Shown here piece by piece: positions 44,827 through 56,157 of a stretch of 64,000 bases of DNA. Below the pieces are notes generated by a model. The model was not told where the DNA came from. It worked only from the letters and a program-made list of their open reading frames with translations, and searched no databases. A program made the position numbers and the translations under genes. This stretch comes from Bimuria novae-zelandiae CBS 107.79 (lineage: Eukaryota > Ascomycota > Dothideomycetes > Pleosporales > Didymosphaeriaceae), in contig ML976662.1 of assembly GCA_010015655.1 (NCBI GenBank), forward strand, positions 1,114,818 to 1,178,817. The letters run 5' to 3'. The number at the start of each line of letters is the position of its first letter. The first letter of the stretch is position 1.

Positions 44827-46757
44827 TGTTGATGCTGCATGTCAATGGTCGAGAATTTTACACTTATATACCAGAAGATTTGCATTCTTCCCACTGAATA
44901 GAAGTAAAAAGGATTCATGTCATCTTGTTCAACACAGCTTTGGGTGACAGGGAGCTAATGGATAAGCGTCCGTTGGCGCGTTCGGTAGCGAACACAGGGG
45001 CTTTACCGCACCAACCAAAACGACCCCACCTCCATCCTCAACACGGCGACTGTTTTCTGACACCATCGACGTGCCGTCCTTCATAAAATCTTAGTATCCA
45101 CGATGCAATAATCTCGTGTATCAAGAATTGGTGCAGGAAGAATTGGTGCAGTGTTATCTGGTAGCGGCCTGCCGGGCTCAGTACGATGCAGAAGAATCTC
45201 CAGGCCACAAATTTCCACCTGACGGAAGAGACTAAGCTTTCCGAGAATTTCGATTAAATAAATTAACGTATGTATGTAAGACACCATACCCCTATTATAC
45301 CCTGACATGGAATTTCTAGAGTTAGCCGTTATGTCACCAACCAAGACGCTTGCCGCATTTCCTCAGCTTCACTAGCGTACAGGAGAAACAGGAAAGAGGA
45401 AAGATTAGCTATAACAGGAACCATAGTCGGTAACTTCTAACGGTTCTTCTGAAAAGTGGCAGCCGTGTTCCGGAAAACCATGATAATCCAAAATATACAA
45501 AAGCCATATGTGGGCAAGCAAAACCGCGAGAGGATTCTTAATTTAACCAAACCCATCCTAGTCACATCTCCAACTGTCTCTTTAAAGCATCTGCTGGGCA
45601 CGAGTTAATTATTTCTGTTTAACTACCTGGTTTTTCTCCGGTATTGGAAAATACCAACACCACCGCGTTAAAGATTACACTATGGATGGATATCTTTTGT
45701 TCTGCAAGTATTTAGGGCCACTATGCACGTTAGAGTAGCTATATAGGAGCGAGAGATATATGCGATGGAGTAAACCTAGCAAACGCTTTGAATCCTGTCA
45801 AAAAGGTAGCTGTCGATTAGATCACTTTACACCGTGTAATCGTGGGACTTGAGGACGTACTCTTCCAACCAATATGGATAATAACCATATGTTAAAGGTC
45901 ATAACAGCGCAACCTTTGTTTGCTAATTGCCCATTATTTATCCGCGCAGTTCCTGATGGAGGACAGCGCTATTTATGTTCTTACTAGAGCCGGAGTTCAA
46001 GACTACAAACCGCAGCAGGAAACTCATTTAAACAAGCCCTGATGTTTTTTCCACAGAAAATTAACCTTATCGGATTTGCGCGCAGTATCTGTACAATACT
46101 CGCCAGTTACCCAGTAGACCGATGTTCCCATCCAATATGTCTATGGGATCTTGCGGGATCGTATGCAACGCCACTTAAATACTGGCGCGGTTGTAATAGT
46201 GCTCAGATGCTTTGCCATTCGTACTAAGCGACCGAGAGAATAAAATTACACTTTAGCTCCTACTTATTAGATGTTACACTCTACATAGGTACCACCTTAT
46301 AGACTTTGTCACTACTCTAGATACAGGTCGGTACAACTTTGTTTAAAATTTCGGCATTACTTATCCCGCCGGGTTGAAGTCATCACCACAGCTTCAAGAT
46401 GTTCAGATATCTCCACACCGCCAGGTCTTCCCCAGCGCAGGCACCCAGACCTGCAGCAATGGATAGCATAACCTGTTCTAGATTGGAAAACGTTTTATGT
46501 TGTCCATGAACCGACTGAGCTTGCACTCCGTCGCAAAAGAAGCGCTACAGACAAACTATATACCTTCCACAACGACATACACAGCAACATCCCCAGCGCC
46601 AACGTATGTGTCACTACCTTTGCCAACTACACTGTCCCATATCAACAAAGAGGCAGTTCATCATTATGCAGTCTAAGCCCAAATGATTGTAGTAAGAAAA
46701 AAAACGCAAAAAAGAAGACCACAAATCGAACGCAGAACTTCAAGCATTAACAACTAA
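44827..46757. other. Intergenic region between two tRNA genes
   Basis: About 1.9 kb with no supported protein gene. Short frames such as - 45344-45081 look random. There is no RIP-type signature as strong as in the repeat block, and no TIR or LTR ends were recognised. Confidence 0.45.
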
Positions 46758-46888
46758 TGACTCAGCCGAGGTTTGAACTCGGGACCTTCAGTGTGCCGTG
46801 TTCTTCTTCGGAGTACAGTACATGTATACAATACTGAACGCCGGAACACGTGTTAGACTGACGTGATAACCAACTACACCACCGAGCC
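46758..46888 (-). tRNA. tRNA-Val (anticodon AAC) with 57 nt intron
   Basis: The acceptor, D arm and anticodon stem are identical to the tRNA at 44742-44826 and the T stem matches, but the loop is CT-AAC-A and the intron after position 37 is 57 nt. The T loop reads TTCAAAC. Mature length is 74 nt. A T-rich tract on the coding strand lies downstream at about 46699-46713. The two genes are isoacceptor paralogues in the same orientation, 1.9 kb apart. Confidence 0.92.
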
Positions 46889-47808
46889 GTGATTCGTTGC
46901 TCCCAATTTCCACTGTAATCATCATATCCGTTGCCGGCAGCCATCTCGTCGCACAAGGTGTGATGCCCCGTTTTTCGATAGATCAAGGTCGCATAGTTTG
47001 CGAGTGTAAAAACCTAGCAAATTTTCAGTGCGAGGATAGACCCGCAACGCTAAACGTAGCGATGCAACTTCTACAAACACTAAACCCGACATTAACCTCT
47101 AATTACATACACAGTATCACCCCTTGGGTCGGGGACGTAGTGTAGGAAGGATCCGGCAAGGCTGGCAAGCGTCAATTTGCATTCTGGTTATACAGATGTT
47201 TTTTGTTGCGGTCTTGGAAAACCCCTAGCCGAAGGGAGACGCAACGTTCCCGAGCTAACGCGAGGATTGTAGAGTAAAAACTACCAAAGAGAAGCTGTGA
47301 ACATCCACCTAATGCATTGCAAGCGGATCTAAACAGTATAGCCAGTCTAACATGGATAAGACACGCCCTGGTTCCTCGTTGCGGAGCCTTCCAAGATTGG
47401 GCTAGACAAAGAGCTCGCACGTAGCCGTATATCGCGCAAGCCACTATCATTCCACCATCAATTATCAATTCGGAAATTTGCGCGAATCAGGGCGGTCGCA
47501 TTCTGTCTGTTGTGCAGAAACGGGCTTGCAGTGTTAGCAATCTACAATACGCTGTGAACCTTGCTCGTCGAGATCAAGCACTTCCATGGTTCGAAGGTTG
47601 CTGATAGAATGTTCAGGTAACCCGGTAGCTCGGTGGTTGGTACTATAGGCCTAAGGCCAGCATCGGTCTCAAATGATGAGAACGAAAGAAAATGAAGCAC
47701 ACGCAAGGTTGGGGATCTGTGATCTATGATTGCATTGAGACCTGGAAACTATTCACACGTAGGTAGTACAACCCAGACCGGGGAATTTTGAAAGAAGCAA
47801 GAACCCGT
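46889..47808. other. Intergenic region
   Basis: About 900 bases with no recognised gene. It lies upstream of the AAC tRNA and downstream of the ATP synthase gene. Confidence 0.45.
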
Positions 47809-48574
47809 CTAGAGAACCGAGAGGTCTCCGAACTTCTCCTGTAGGGGAGTTAGCCATCCAAATCCAGATTTCACAAGGACTTCGTGGGCGACTCACCTTG
47901 TAGCCCGGTACGGCCCAGCGACCCTTGGACACGAGCTGCTCGGTGCGCTTGTCAATGTCGGGCTGGGCAGCCGCGACCTCGTCCTGTCCACGTATTAGCG
48001 TCCACCTTATAACCCATCCATCGCCATCATGTACGCACCACAGTCAACTCGTCGAATGACCTGGCCTCCTCAATGTTCTTCAATGTTTTCTGCAAGTCGC
48101 TCAACTCCCGGTCGACCACAGCCTTGGTTTCCTCGGCGCTCTTCACAGCCTGTGCCTCAAACGCCTCGATAGCCTTGATCTGCCTTGAGACATCGTACGT
48201 CTGGGGCTTGAACGCGTTGAACTGCTTCTCGATATCGTCGACGATGGCCGTGTTCTTGAGCACGGAGCGGTAGTAGGCGAAGTCGACAGTCTGGGGCTGC
48301 TCGGACAGGACGGTTACTTTGCGGCGCGCATCGTCGTTGCGCTTCTTGAAGCTCTGGAGGGCCGCGGCAGTCTGGCCTTTGAGACCGAGCTGGGTGCCCA
48401 ACCTGGTCCAGTCGATTTTAAGGGCGGCGCTGCGCTGCCAGCTGTTAGTTGTGCAATTCTCGAATTCTGCGGGCCGGGTGCCATTGGGCGTGCGGGAGCG
48501 TTTCCGAAGCAGCAATTGAGATACAGAGAGCTCGGAACGATGCGGGGGATGGAGAGACGTACTCCGACAGACAT
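47809..48574 (-). CDS. ATP7: Mitochondrial ATP synthase subunit d
   Basis: Part of the peripheral stalk (stator) of the F1Fo ATP synthase in the mitochondrial inner membrane. Minus-strand exons 48574-48563 (ATG TCT GTC GGA), 48434-48039, 47983-47897 and 47838-47809 give 525 nt or 174 aa, the normal length. The protein begins [20 protein letters not shown]. The core has [20 protein letters not shown] and [20 protein letters not shown]. It ends [10 protein letters not shown] + EKFGDLSVL, the conserved fungal C-terminus, on a 30 nt last exon. The first exon is only 12 nt and its intron 128 nt; the frame requires this join because the upstream open frame to 48692 has no family similarity. Confidence 0.93.
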
Positions 48575-49015
48575 TGTGTGATGGATTGGGACGGGTTCGG
48601 TGGGGATAAAGTCGCAATGAGAGGTAGTGAAGTTCACGATCCGCAGGAGCGACCGAAGTTGGGCTTGGCACGCTAACCAATCTTGGATTCAAGGTGAGCT
48701 TCCAGCAGCTTCATCGGGCCTGGACGGATGAATGTCTCAAGCAAGATGGATATCTTAATTACGTAGCAAGTATGATTCTACTCAGTTACTTCAAAAGTGC
48801 ATGGTAATCCATGGTTTACTTGCTCAAGGCACAAATCAATCACGGATGCAGATTGCGACGTTGTGGGCATGAAGGAACCAAGATGCTTGGGTGTAATCCT
48901 TCGTATATAGCTTATACATTGCGTCTAGAAGTCATGAAGACTCCATGACGCCCAGGCGAAGCCATCCATTTTTCCTTTCCGAACCATGGCCGTAACGCGT
49001 TGCAAGCTAATCAGC
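48575..49015. other. Intergenic region, ATP7 promoter side
   Basis: About 440 bases between ATP7 and the NAC alpha stop, with nothing specific recognised. Confidence 0.5.
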
Positions 49016-49792
49016 CTATATGCTGAGCGCCATGATGGAGTTGACAATGTCGTTGTCATTCTCCTTGAGAGCCTTGACGGCCTTCTTTCGCGACACACTG
49101 GCCTGCGCCATGACCAGCTCGATGTCCTTGGCCTCTAGACCAGAGTCGTCGACCTCCTCGTCATCGTCCTCTTCCTCCTCCTCGTCCTTAGTAGCCTCGA
49201 CGGCTTTGCCCTTGCCGTGGTCATGACCCTCGTGGTCGTGGCCGGAGTGATCGTGGCTGGCAGCCTCCTGTGCGGCGAGCTGCTGGGCGGCGTTGGCCTG
49301 CGCGGTGGAGTTTAGGTCCTCGATCTTAGCCTCACCGAAGATGCTGCAGGACTGTCAGTGACGCAATGGCGGGGTTTTCCTGAACAAACTCACATGTACG
49401 TGTTGCTGGAGGGCGACTTGTAGACATCGGGCTGGTTGATGACGAAGAGAATCTACGTCCTGCTGTTAGCCAAATTTCGAACCTCGATTGTGGGGCTGCT
49501 CAAGTCGTCGTGTGCGGAGAGGTTCAGCAACCATTGCGCAGGCTGAACTCACTCCCTTAGGTCGGCGGAGAGTCACACGGGTGATGCCCTCAATGTGCTT
49601 CAGGCCAAGCTTGCCGATGGCCTTGCGTGCCTTCTTCTCGTTGCGCGAGTGCACAGCGACCGCGGCGCCTGCGGGGATGCTGGCATCGGCCTCGTTTTCG
49701 ACCTCAGAGTCGGAGTCGGATTCTGCCTCTTCGATCTCGACGTTCTTCTTCTCGGGCTCATCGGTGATCTCCTCAATTCTTGGGTTCGCCAT
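49016..49792 (-). CDS. EGD2: Nascent polypeptide-associated complex subunit alpha
   Basis: A ribosome-associated chaperone that, with the beta subunit, shields nascent chains. Exons on the minus strand 49792-49553, 49452-49394 and 49343-49016 give 208 aa. The N-terminus is acidic ([18 protein letters not shown]). The NAC domain spans about 50-115: [20 protein letters not shown], then [30 protein letters not shown] and [12 protein letters not shown] His/Asp-rich acidic linker follows. The C-terminal UBA domain reads [20 protein letters not shown], then [18 protein letters not shown], ending at a TAG. Intron 1 is 100 nt with CTAAC branch site; intron 2 is 50 nt. The reading frame sum (627 nt) is exact. 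Confidence 0.95.
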
Positions 49793-50695
49793 TTTGTTGA
49801 CTGGTGTTGTGTTGCCTGCGGGGATGCTGTCGACCGTGATTGTGTGGAGGAAATGGCAGTAAATTGGGCCTAGGGAGAGATTAGCCGAGTTCTAGCGCGT
49901 GCGGCCACAGCGTAACAGCTATGCGCGGCAGAACACTCGAAACTTGGTACTTTCCCAAGCCTTCCATCGAATTTGCATGGTTTGGGCGAATGCATTGACT
50001 CCCGAATAGAACTGAAGGCCGGCCATACACAGTTCAACAGCCTATCCAGTCAAAACACCATCTTATAGGTTTAGATATGCCATGGAATGGGGGATGCAAT
50101 AGCAAAAGGCTTAATCTTAACTAAGCACTGTATAGCCGGTCTTCAGCTGCCCGCGCAAGTGTGCATAGTGATATGTTCGTCGGGTGTGCACAGTCAGTCC
50201 TTGTAAGAAATATCAACTGTCATGGTGGGTGATGTCAGTCTGGAGAAGCTGTACCATCCTTACCATTCCTTTGCAAAGTCTTCTGGACATTGTTTCTATG
50301 TCATGCAGCCTGGATCCAATCACCAAAGTGCGATGGCGCAACTGGCGCCAGACTGCCAGCGCAAGGGCAAATATAGCACCATGAACATCTGTCAAATCCA
50401 TCGTCGAGACTGCGCAGGCATATGGTGCCCAAACCGGATATCAATTACAGAAATGCTAATGTTGGGTTCATGAACTTTGGAATTGACTCTTTCTACATGC
50501 GCTCACATGAGAGAGTCGGCTTAACCTCCAGATCCGAATTGCTCCGTGCCAAACAGGAAATCATGCGCCCTAGTAAGGTTGGAAATTTTGGATGCCGTGG
50601 ATAGCCTTTCGATTTGATCATGATGTGCGGGTGCCCTCCGCTGTGACTTGGGACAAAGCACCCGCCTCCCGTACCCCCGACGCCGATGATGATGT
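49793..50695. other. Intergenic region
   Basis: About 900 bases upstream of NAC alpha and downstream of the eL14 gene, with no supported gene. Confidence 0.45.
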
Positions 50696-51253
50696 CTATG
50701 CTGCGCTGCGGACCTTGGCGAGAGATTTGCGGACCTCGAAGCGGGCCTACATTAATGTTAGTTGTACGTCCTTCGTGCTATGCAACTCCACCGAGCGACC
50801 AAGACAGGGGCAACCCACCTGCTTCCTGAGCTTCATGACCTTGAAGCGCTCGAAGTCGTTGAGCTGCTTCCTCTTCTGGAAGGCTTCGCGCTTCTTCGAC
50901 CAGGTGCCCTCCGCCCACTTCTTGTCGACCTCGTTCTTCTCCCACTGTGCTGCGACGAAGCCACGTCCGGCGGCACGGGGAAGCTTGGGGATGACGATGG
51001 GGGTGAGGGAGACCTTAGCGAGGGGGATGGACTGGCGGGGAACGGGAGCGTCCTTGTTGGGACCGTCTACGAGCACCTAAAGTCCTGTGAGCGGCGCGCA
51101 AAAGTCGTATTCGCAGAGGCTTCATACACGCTTGTGGTCGATGATCTCGACGATGGTGGCTATCCTTCCGTTGTACTCGCCGCCCTGGAAGAGGACGACA
51201 CGGCCGACCTCGACCAGCCTCCAGGCGCTCGTTGTGATATCGGCGTCACCCAT
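50696..51253 (-). CDS. 60S ribosomal protein eL14
   Basis: A structural protein of the large ribosomal subunit. Exons on the minus strand 51253-51128, 51076-50819 and 50746-50696 give 144 aa. It starts MGDADITTSAWRLVEVGRVV. The KOW-type N-terminal domain continues LFQGGEYNGRIATIVEIIDH and VLVDGPNKDAPVPRQSIPLA. The C-terminal half includes AAQWEKNEVDKKWAEGTW and KKREAFQKRKQLNDFERFKV, then ARFEVRKSLAKVRSAA. Introns are GT-AG (51 and 72 nt). The donor after CGT at 51128 is fixed by the frame. Confidence 0.95.
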
Positions 51254-52304
51254 TTCGACGGTATGTGCTGTAGATACACGTTAGGATTCGATTGAGCGTA
51301 TGGAAGTCTGTCGCTGGCGTACCAGTCGGAAAGAGGAGTCGTTGGCTGTGTTGTCGTTAGTTGTCGAGATTGTTGCGGTGATACTCCAAAGCCGAAATGT
51401 TGTGGTGTGGTCCGCCAAGAATAGGCGAGGTGCTAGCGCGGAAAGCAGCCAGGCGTTTTTCTTTTCTCCAGCCGCCCCGACCTCCATCTTCAATCATCAT
51501 TCTCTCTGCATCCGCGCAACACACCGACTTACACAAGTTCGCGAGCCCGCTGCATCGCGAAGTACTTCTAGTATGAAGAGCTAGCTGCACCAGCATCGCC
51601 TTATCAATGCGCGCCTGCTCGATCGCGTATCAGGTTGTCCTATTGGTACAGCCGCAGGGTCACTCACATAGGCAGCACCGCAGTTTCTCGGATCCCGATA
51701 GGTATGTCTGCGCCTCTCTTCTTGTCACTCCTGATCATTCCGCAATGATGAGTCAAATTTGCGATTGAGTCCTCTGTCGGAGACCCTCGCCGGGGTTTCT
51801 TAACGGCTTTGGACTTATGATATTCAATTTCTTACATATTCTGAGCACCTTTCGAACATCGGCTGTTCCTTTCGCGTCTGCCTGCATGAGCCAATGCTAA
51901 TCGCCAGCAGATATGTAGACAGAAGAGAACCATCGTCGTAATTACTGATGAGGGCGCAGCCTGAGCCGCTCATACTTTGCTTCGGTAAGTCACCTATCCT
52001 TTCGCTGCCTGCTACGCGTCGCCTTCGCCGTTGCCGTCATCTTTCCAATGATTAAAAAACTTTGCCTAGATAGTAAATGACCCTTTGGGGCTGATTTTTT
52101 TCCTTATCACCAAGATCACTGAGGAACTCCATCACCACACTCTCTGCATCTTATTTGCTTGGGCCCTGTGCTGACTTAACAAAGTAGTGCCGCACCGATT
52201 TCCGTATTTGGCATACATAGATAGAAGCACAGAAGGGTTTTGCCCGATAGATAATGCATTCGTGGACTTGGTGCCCCTTTGTTCTCGTCTATATCAACTG
52301 GTGC
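51254..52304. other. Intergenic region, eL14 promoter side
   Basis: About 1 kb with no supported gene. It should contain the eL14 promoter and possibly a 5' UTR intron; a CTGAC/AG pair could not be assigned. Confidence 0.45.
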
Positions 52305-53567
52305 TCACTGTTGCTCGCCATGTGGTTCCTCTTCGATATTCCTATGTCTCCTTCTCCGCGGACTTGCCGTGATCTTCCTTCCATAGGTGCGATACAGTCG
52401 CACCAGCATCTCCTTCCCAACATCCGTGTCGAAGGCCGTTCTGGGGTCGAACTTGGCGCCACCATAAGGAAACGGCACGGTTTTTGCTCGCGCGCCCTCT
52501 TCGCCTTCTAGGTAGAACTCGAGTGAAAACTTGTCGGTTTTGCGAAGGAGGTTCTTGAGTAGTACCCCCTTCCCTTCATGTGTGTCTGCCCATCGCCATA
52601 GCGCAGGATCTGCAGGCACCACGTCAGCATCTACTTTACTTTTCACATGCATATGTAGCGAAACCTTACCATGGAAGTCCAAAGATGCCTTCGGCGAGCT
52701 CTGGTGCAGGATCTGTGCATTGAACAGAAGTTGTCGCACGATGTTGATATTGCACCCACATTCTATGACAGCCTTCCGAAGGACGCTCGTATCAATCATC
52801 TGCGCAACGCCCAGTAGCACCGCCAACGCAGCCACCGCCCGCTCATTATTCTCTTCAATCGCCTGCCTCAAGCCAGCCTTTGCAATCTCCCCAGCCATGC
52901 TGCCTTCCCAGTCAAGCTCCCCGTTCAGCGATACCAGCACGTAAAGCAGCTTCGCCTTGTCGGTCGTCCAAGGCCCACGAAGCAGTTTCTCAGGTATGCG
53001 GAAACCCTCTGCAAACCCAAGATAGGTAATCTTCGTGAACTTGAAAGGAAACAGGCCGTCGAAAGCTTCGAGGCCGGGCGGCTGGACACTGGCGTCTTTC
53101 CAGATGGCGCCGCGCTGTTGGATCAACGTCCCGTGCGCTTTCTGCACGTACGAGCGGAAGAAGTCCCACGTGAAGAACCGGCAGGCAAGGAGTTGGGATT
53201 GGATCTCTGAGTCGCTGGTGGTTTTACGGTCGCGGTAGTTGGTCTTGTGATCTACCGTGTGGAAGAATGATCGTAGGACAAACTCTAGGGTAACGGTCTT
53301 GGAGGAGAGATTGCGGCCGAGGGTGAATGAGGCGCGAGGAAGGGAGATGTTCATGCTGTAGAGGAAGATCATTTCCAGCAGCTCTTGGGGTAGGCCTGGG
53401 AGTGTCGGCATGACTATTTCTTCGATTTTCTTTGCTCTTGTAGGCTTTCGAGCAAGATGAGCTCGTTTGGCTCGAGATGACGCTATTTCTATTGCCTTTT
53501 GAACATTCGATTTCGTAGTACCAGGTCGTTTTCTTTTGCCTCTGATCTTGATGGGCGTCAGGTCCAT
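52305..53567 (-). CDS. F-box-like conserved fungal protein
   Basis: An intact frame of 420 aa from the Met at 53567 (MDLTPIKIRGKRKRPG). The frame stays open to 53759, but those extra residues fall largely in a 54 bp inverted repeat, so they are probably upstream sequence. A basic, nuclear-localisation-like N-terminus is followed by LPGLPQELLEMIFLYSMNIS, which resembles an F-box core (LPxELLxxIF). Conserved blocks follow: LLACRFFTWDFFRSYVQ and KITYLGFAEGFRIPEKLLRG. The end is basic, RKITASPRRRRHRN. F-box proteins recruit substrates to SCF ubiquitin ligases, but this family has no known target and the assignment is tentative. Confidence 0.75.
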   Translation of the reverse strand: MDLTPIKIRGKRKRPGTTKSNVQKAIEIASSRAKRAHLARKPTRAKKIEEIVMPTLPGLPQELLEMIFLYSMNISLPRASFTLGRNLSSKTVTLEFVLRSFFHTVDHKTNYRDRKTTSDSEIQSQLLACRFFTWDFFRSYVQKAHGTLIQQRGAIWKDASVQPPGLEAFDGLFPFKFTKITYLGFAEGFRIPEKLLRGPWTTDKAKLLYVLVSLNGELDWEGSMAGEIAKAGLRQAIEENNERAVAALAVLLGVAQMIDTSVLRKAVIECGCNINIVRQLLFNAQILHQSSPKASLDFHGKVSLHMHVKSKVDADVVPADPALWRWADTHEGKGVLLKNLLRKTDKFSLEFYLEGEEGARAKTVPFPYGGAKFDPRTAFDTDVGKEMLVRLYRTYGRKITASPRRRRHRNIEEEPHGEQQ

Positions 53568-53686
53568 TCTTAAGTGCTGCACGACAGGCAGCAGCTGTTT
53601 TTCGGCGAATGAAATGTCGCTGGACTCGATGCGGAAGCGTGAGTGCCGGGAAAAGTTAGGTCGTGGCGCATGGGTCACTAGCCACT

Positions 53687-53740
53687 TAACGTGCACGGAC
53701 AGCTCATGCCCGGAGACACCTCGTGCCCCGCCGAACACCA
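53687..53740 (+). repeat. 54 bp inverted repeat, left arm
   Basis: Exact reverse complement of 55746-55799. It lies just upstream of the F-box-like gene start and 25 bases outside the pogo element. Confidence 0.95.
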
Positions 53741-53764
53741 AGCCGCGTCTCAACACCACAACTT

Positions 53765-55690
53765 TAATAGACTATAACGCTATAGCTATGGCACCTATTA
53801 ATAATATAATTAAAGATTTGAAATCGCGTGATCTAGGAGAATACTTTACGTTAAGGGAAGTTACTAAGAAATATAAGGTTAACTACTTAACGCTAGGGCG
53901 AAGGTAGAGAGGCGTAACAGTGTCTTAGAAGGATAGATACTTAAATTAATAAGCTCTTAACTAATAATAAGAGCTAGAGCTTATATAATATATTATAAAG
54001 CTTATAGAGAGAGGCCTTCCTCCTATAAGAGAGATAATTAGGAATTTCTTATCTAAAGTAGCTTATTAGTAGCTAAGCGATTGATGGGTTTCTCGCTTTA
54101 TCACTAGACACTAGATCTATATAATCTTAAAGTGGACTACCGCCATGGATTGTATTCGCCACCTAGCTAATTCTAAGTTAAAATACTGTCTCTATTTCGA
54201 GCTACTGCATTAAAAGATCACTGAATATCACCTTAAGGCTTGAGATATATATAATATAGATAAGAAGGGCTTCTTGATTAGCTTAATAGGTAGAAGTAAG
54301 AGGATATTTAGTAGGCGTTAATAGGAGAAGAAGGAGGTTTAAGCATCTCTTTAGGATAGATTACGCGAGTTCTTAATACTCCTAGCCTACTACTACGCCG
54401 ATAGGAGCTTGCTGCCTCTAAGCCTTATCTACGTAGCTAAAAAAGGAGCTATATAATTAAGTTAGGTAAAGGATATTAAGGCAGGAGAATATAAGGTCTT
54501 TATTTTATTATCTTTAACAGGCTAGTTAAATAACGACATAGGCCTAGCTTGGCTAAAGCAGGTGTTTAATTACTATATAAAGTAGTAATTAGGGAGATAG
54601 CGATTGCTTATCCTTAATAGTTATAGATCTTATGTCACGATGGAGTTTATTAACTACTATAATTGCTATAGAATCCTCCTTATAATCCTTCCCCCCTATT
54701 TAACTTATACGCTCTAGCTACTTAACGTAGTGCTATTTAAGCCTCTTTCTTAAGCTTACTCTAACGAGCTCACTAACTATCTCTATAAAGCTTAAGGTCT
54801 TATTCTAATTAAGAAAGGAGACTTCTTCCTACTCTTTTAGAGCGCCTGGATATTCTCCTTTACGGAGAGCCTTATATTAAAGGCCTTCGAAGCTACTAGG
54901 ATCTGGCCTATAGATGCTAACGTTATCCTTTATAGATTTACTAGCACGCTAGAAGCTAAGAGAAGCTTATTATTAGGGCTCTTTAATTATAATTAGAGAA
55001 AGATAGATTAATTAGTTTAAGCTACTATTACTAATAGCTATTAGTATAAGGTAAGAAAGCTGCGTTTAAGCGTTTACTATCTTTCTATTTAGAATAAGCT
55101 TTTAAAGCATGAGAATAAGGGCTTAAAGGAGGCTCTTTAATATAAAAAGAAGTATAGGAAGAAGGGTAAAGCTCTTAACCTTTAATAGCGCTAGGAATAT
55201 TATAGTAGCCCTGTCTACTAGTCTCCTCGTAAGCTACGTAAGGCTCGAGCTAGAGAAGTAGTACAAGAGCAAGATAAAATAAAGGAGAAACTTTAAAAAG
55301 TATAGGCTAAGAAGTAGCGCGAGGAGGCTTAACTATAGCGTTAAATTAAGCTTAAGGAGAAGCATATAGAAAGGTAGAGGCTTAAAAAGATAAGGGAGGT
55401 TAAGTAAGCTAAAAAAGTAGCTAAACGTACGTGTAAAGTTAAAGCTTAATACTAAAAAAAAGCTATCTAATAAGCTTAAAAACGCAAGTAACTAGCCTTA
55501 TAAGCGATCTTATTAAGTAATAAGTATTAGAAACGCGCTGGCGCTGCTTACGCTAGTATTTAAGCTTAAGATAAGCTATTTACTACTCTACCTAAAGTTA
55601 TATTACGTAGCCGCAATATTAAGCTCCTAAGTAAATATAATTAGTTTAGATTAATTATAAGAGTCGATATAGTGCTTCACTAGAAAATCT
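53765..55690 (+). mobile_element. RIP-degraded pogo/Fot1-like transposon
   Basis: A strongly TA-rich insert. Plus-strand reading from the ATG at 53788 gives MAPINNIIKDLKSRDLGEYF (helix-turn-helix region). Then come NIDKKGFLI (first Asp block), SRRIFS-like, LLILNSYRSYVTMEFINYYN (second Asp block, Asp now Asn) and TESLILKAFEATRIWPIDAN, typical of fungal pogo DDE_1 transposases. A Lys/Glu-rich C-terminal tail follows (55130-55560). More than 30 TAG/TAA codons interrupt it. Clear TIRs or a TA duplication were not identified, so the boundaries are approximate. Confidence 0.85.
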
Positions 55691-55745
55691 CATGATAATA
55701 GCTATTGTACGTGGCTCAGTAGCCTCACTTTTGAAGTGGTGGATA

Positions 55746-55799
55746 TGGTGTTCGGCGGGGCACGAGGTGTCTCCGGGCATGAGCTGTCCGTGCACGTTA
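55746..55799 (-). repeat. 54 bp inverted repeat, right arm
   Basis: Exact reverse complement of 53687-53740, 56 bases outside the right edge of the pogo element. Confidence 0.95.
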
Positions 55800-56157
55800 T
55801 GGGTCTGCCGCGGACTTTCATTGTTGCTCCCCATGTTCACCCAGGCACCACGATATAAACAAAGCCCTCCACACTCAACACCACCCGTGCGGTTATTGTT
55901 CGACCATGCAGGTCCACGCTGTGCCCGACGCCGAGCGCGCATTTCATTCGTCCGGCCGGCGGCTTCCATGGGCCTTTGAGCTGCCTGAGTAAGTTCGATT
56001 ATGGTTCAGATCCTGTCTCTGGTCGCGCAACTGTGTCGCATTGAAGAGAGATAGCAAATAGAACCTTTGCGCATTCGTTCTAAGCCTTTTTACCTGGGCC
56101 CTTTTCAGCCGCTTCCCTGTTTCGCATTTCGATTGCGCATTCCGATCAACCGCTAAC
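55800..56157. other. Upstream region of the Nup53 gene
   Basis: About 360 bases leading to the start codon; no repeat or other gene is recognised. Confidence 0.5.

Noticed and set aside
47617..47680. A tRNA-like stretch (GTAGCTCGGTGGTTGG...)
   Set aside because: It has an A-box-like segment, but no pairing acceptor stem and no proper T arm could be formed.
48575..48692. Upstream extension of the ATP7 frame to 48692
   Set aside because: That frame is not family-like; a 12 nt first exon plus a 128 nt intron gives the exact conserved 174 aa protein.
53568..53759. N-terminal extension of the F-box-like protein to the ATG at 53759
   Set aside because: The extension overlaps the 54 bp inverted repeat arm and abuts the pogo element; the Met at 53567 starts the family-like part.
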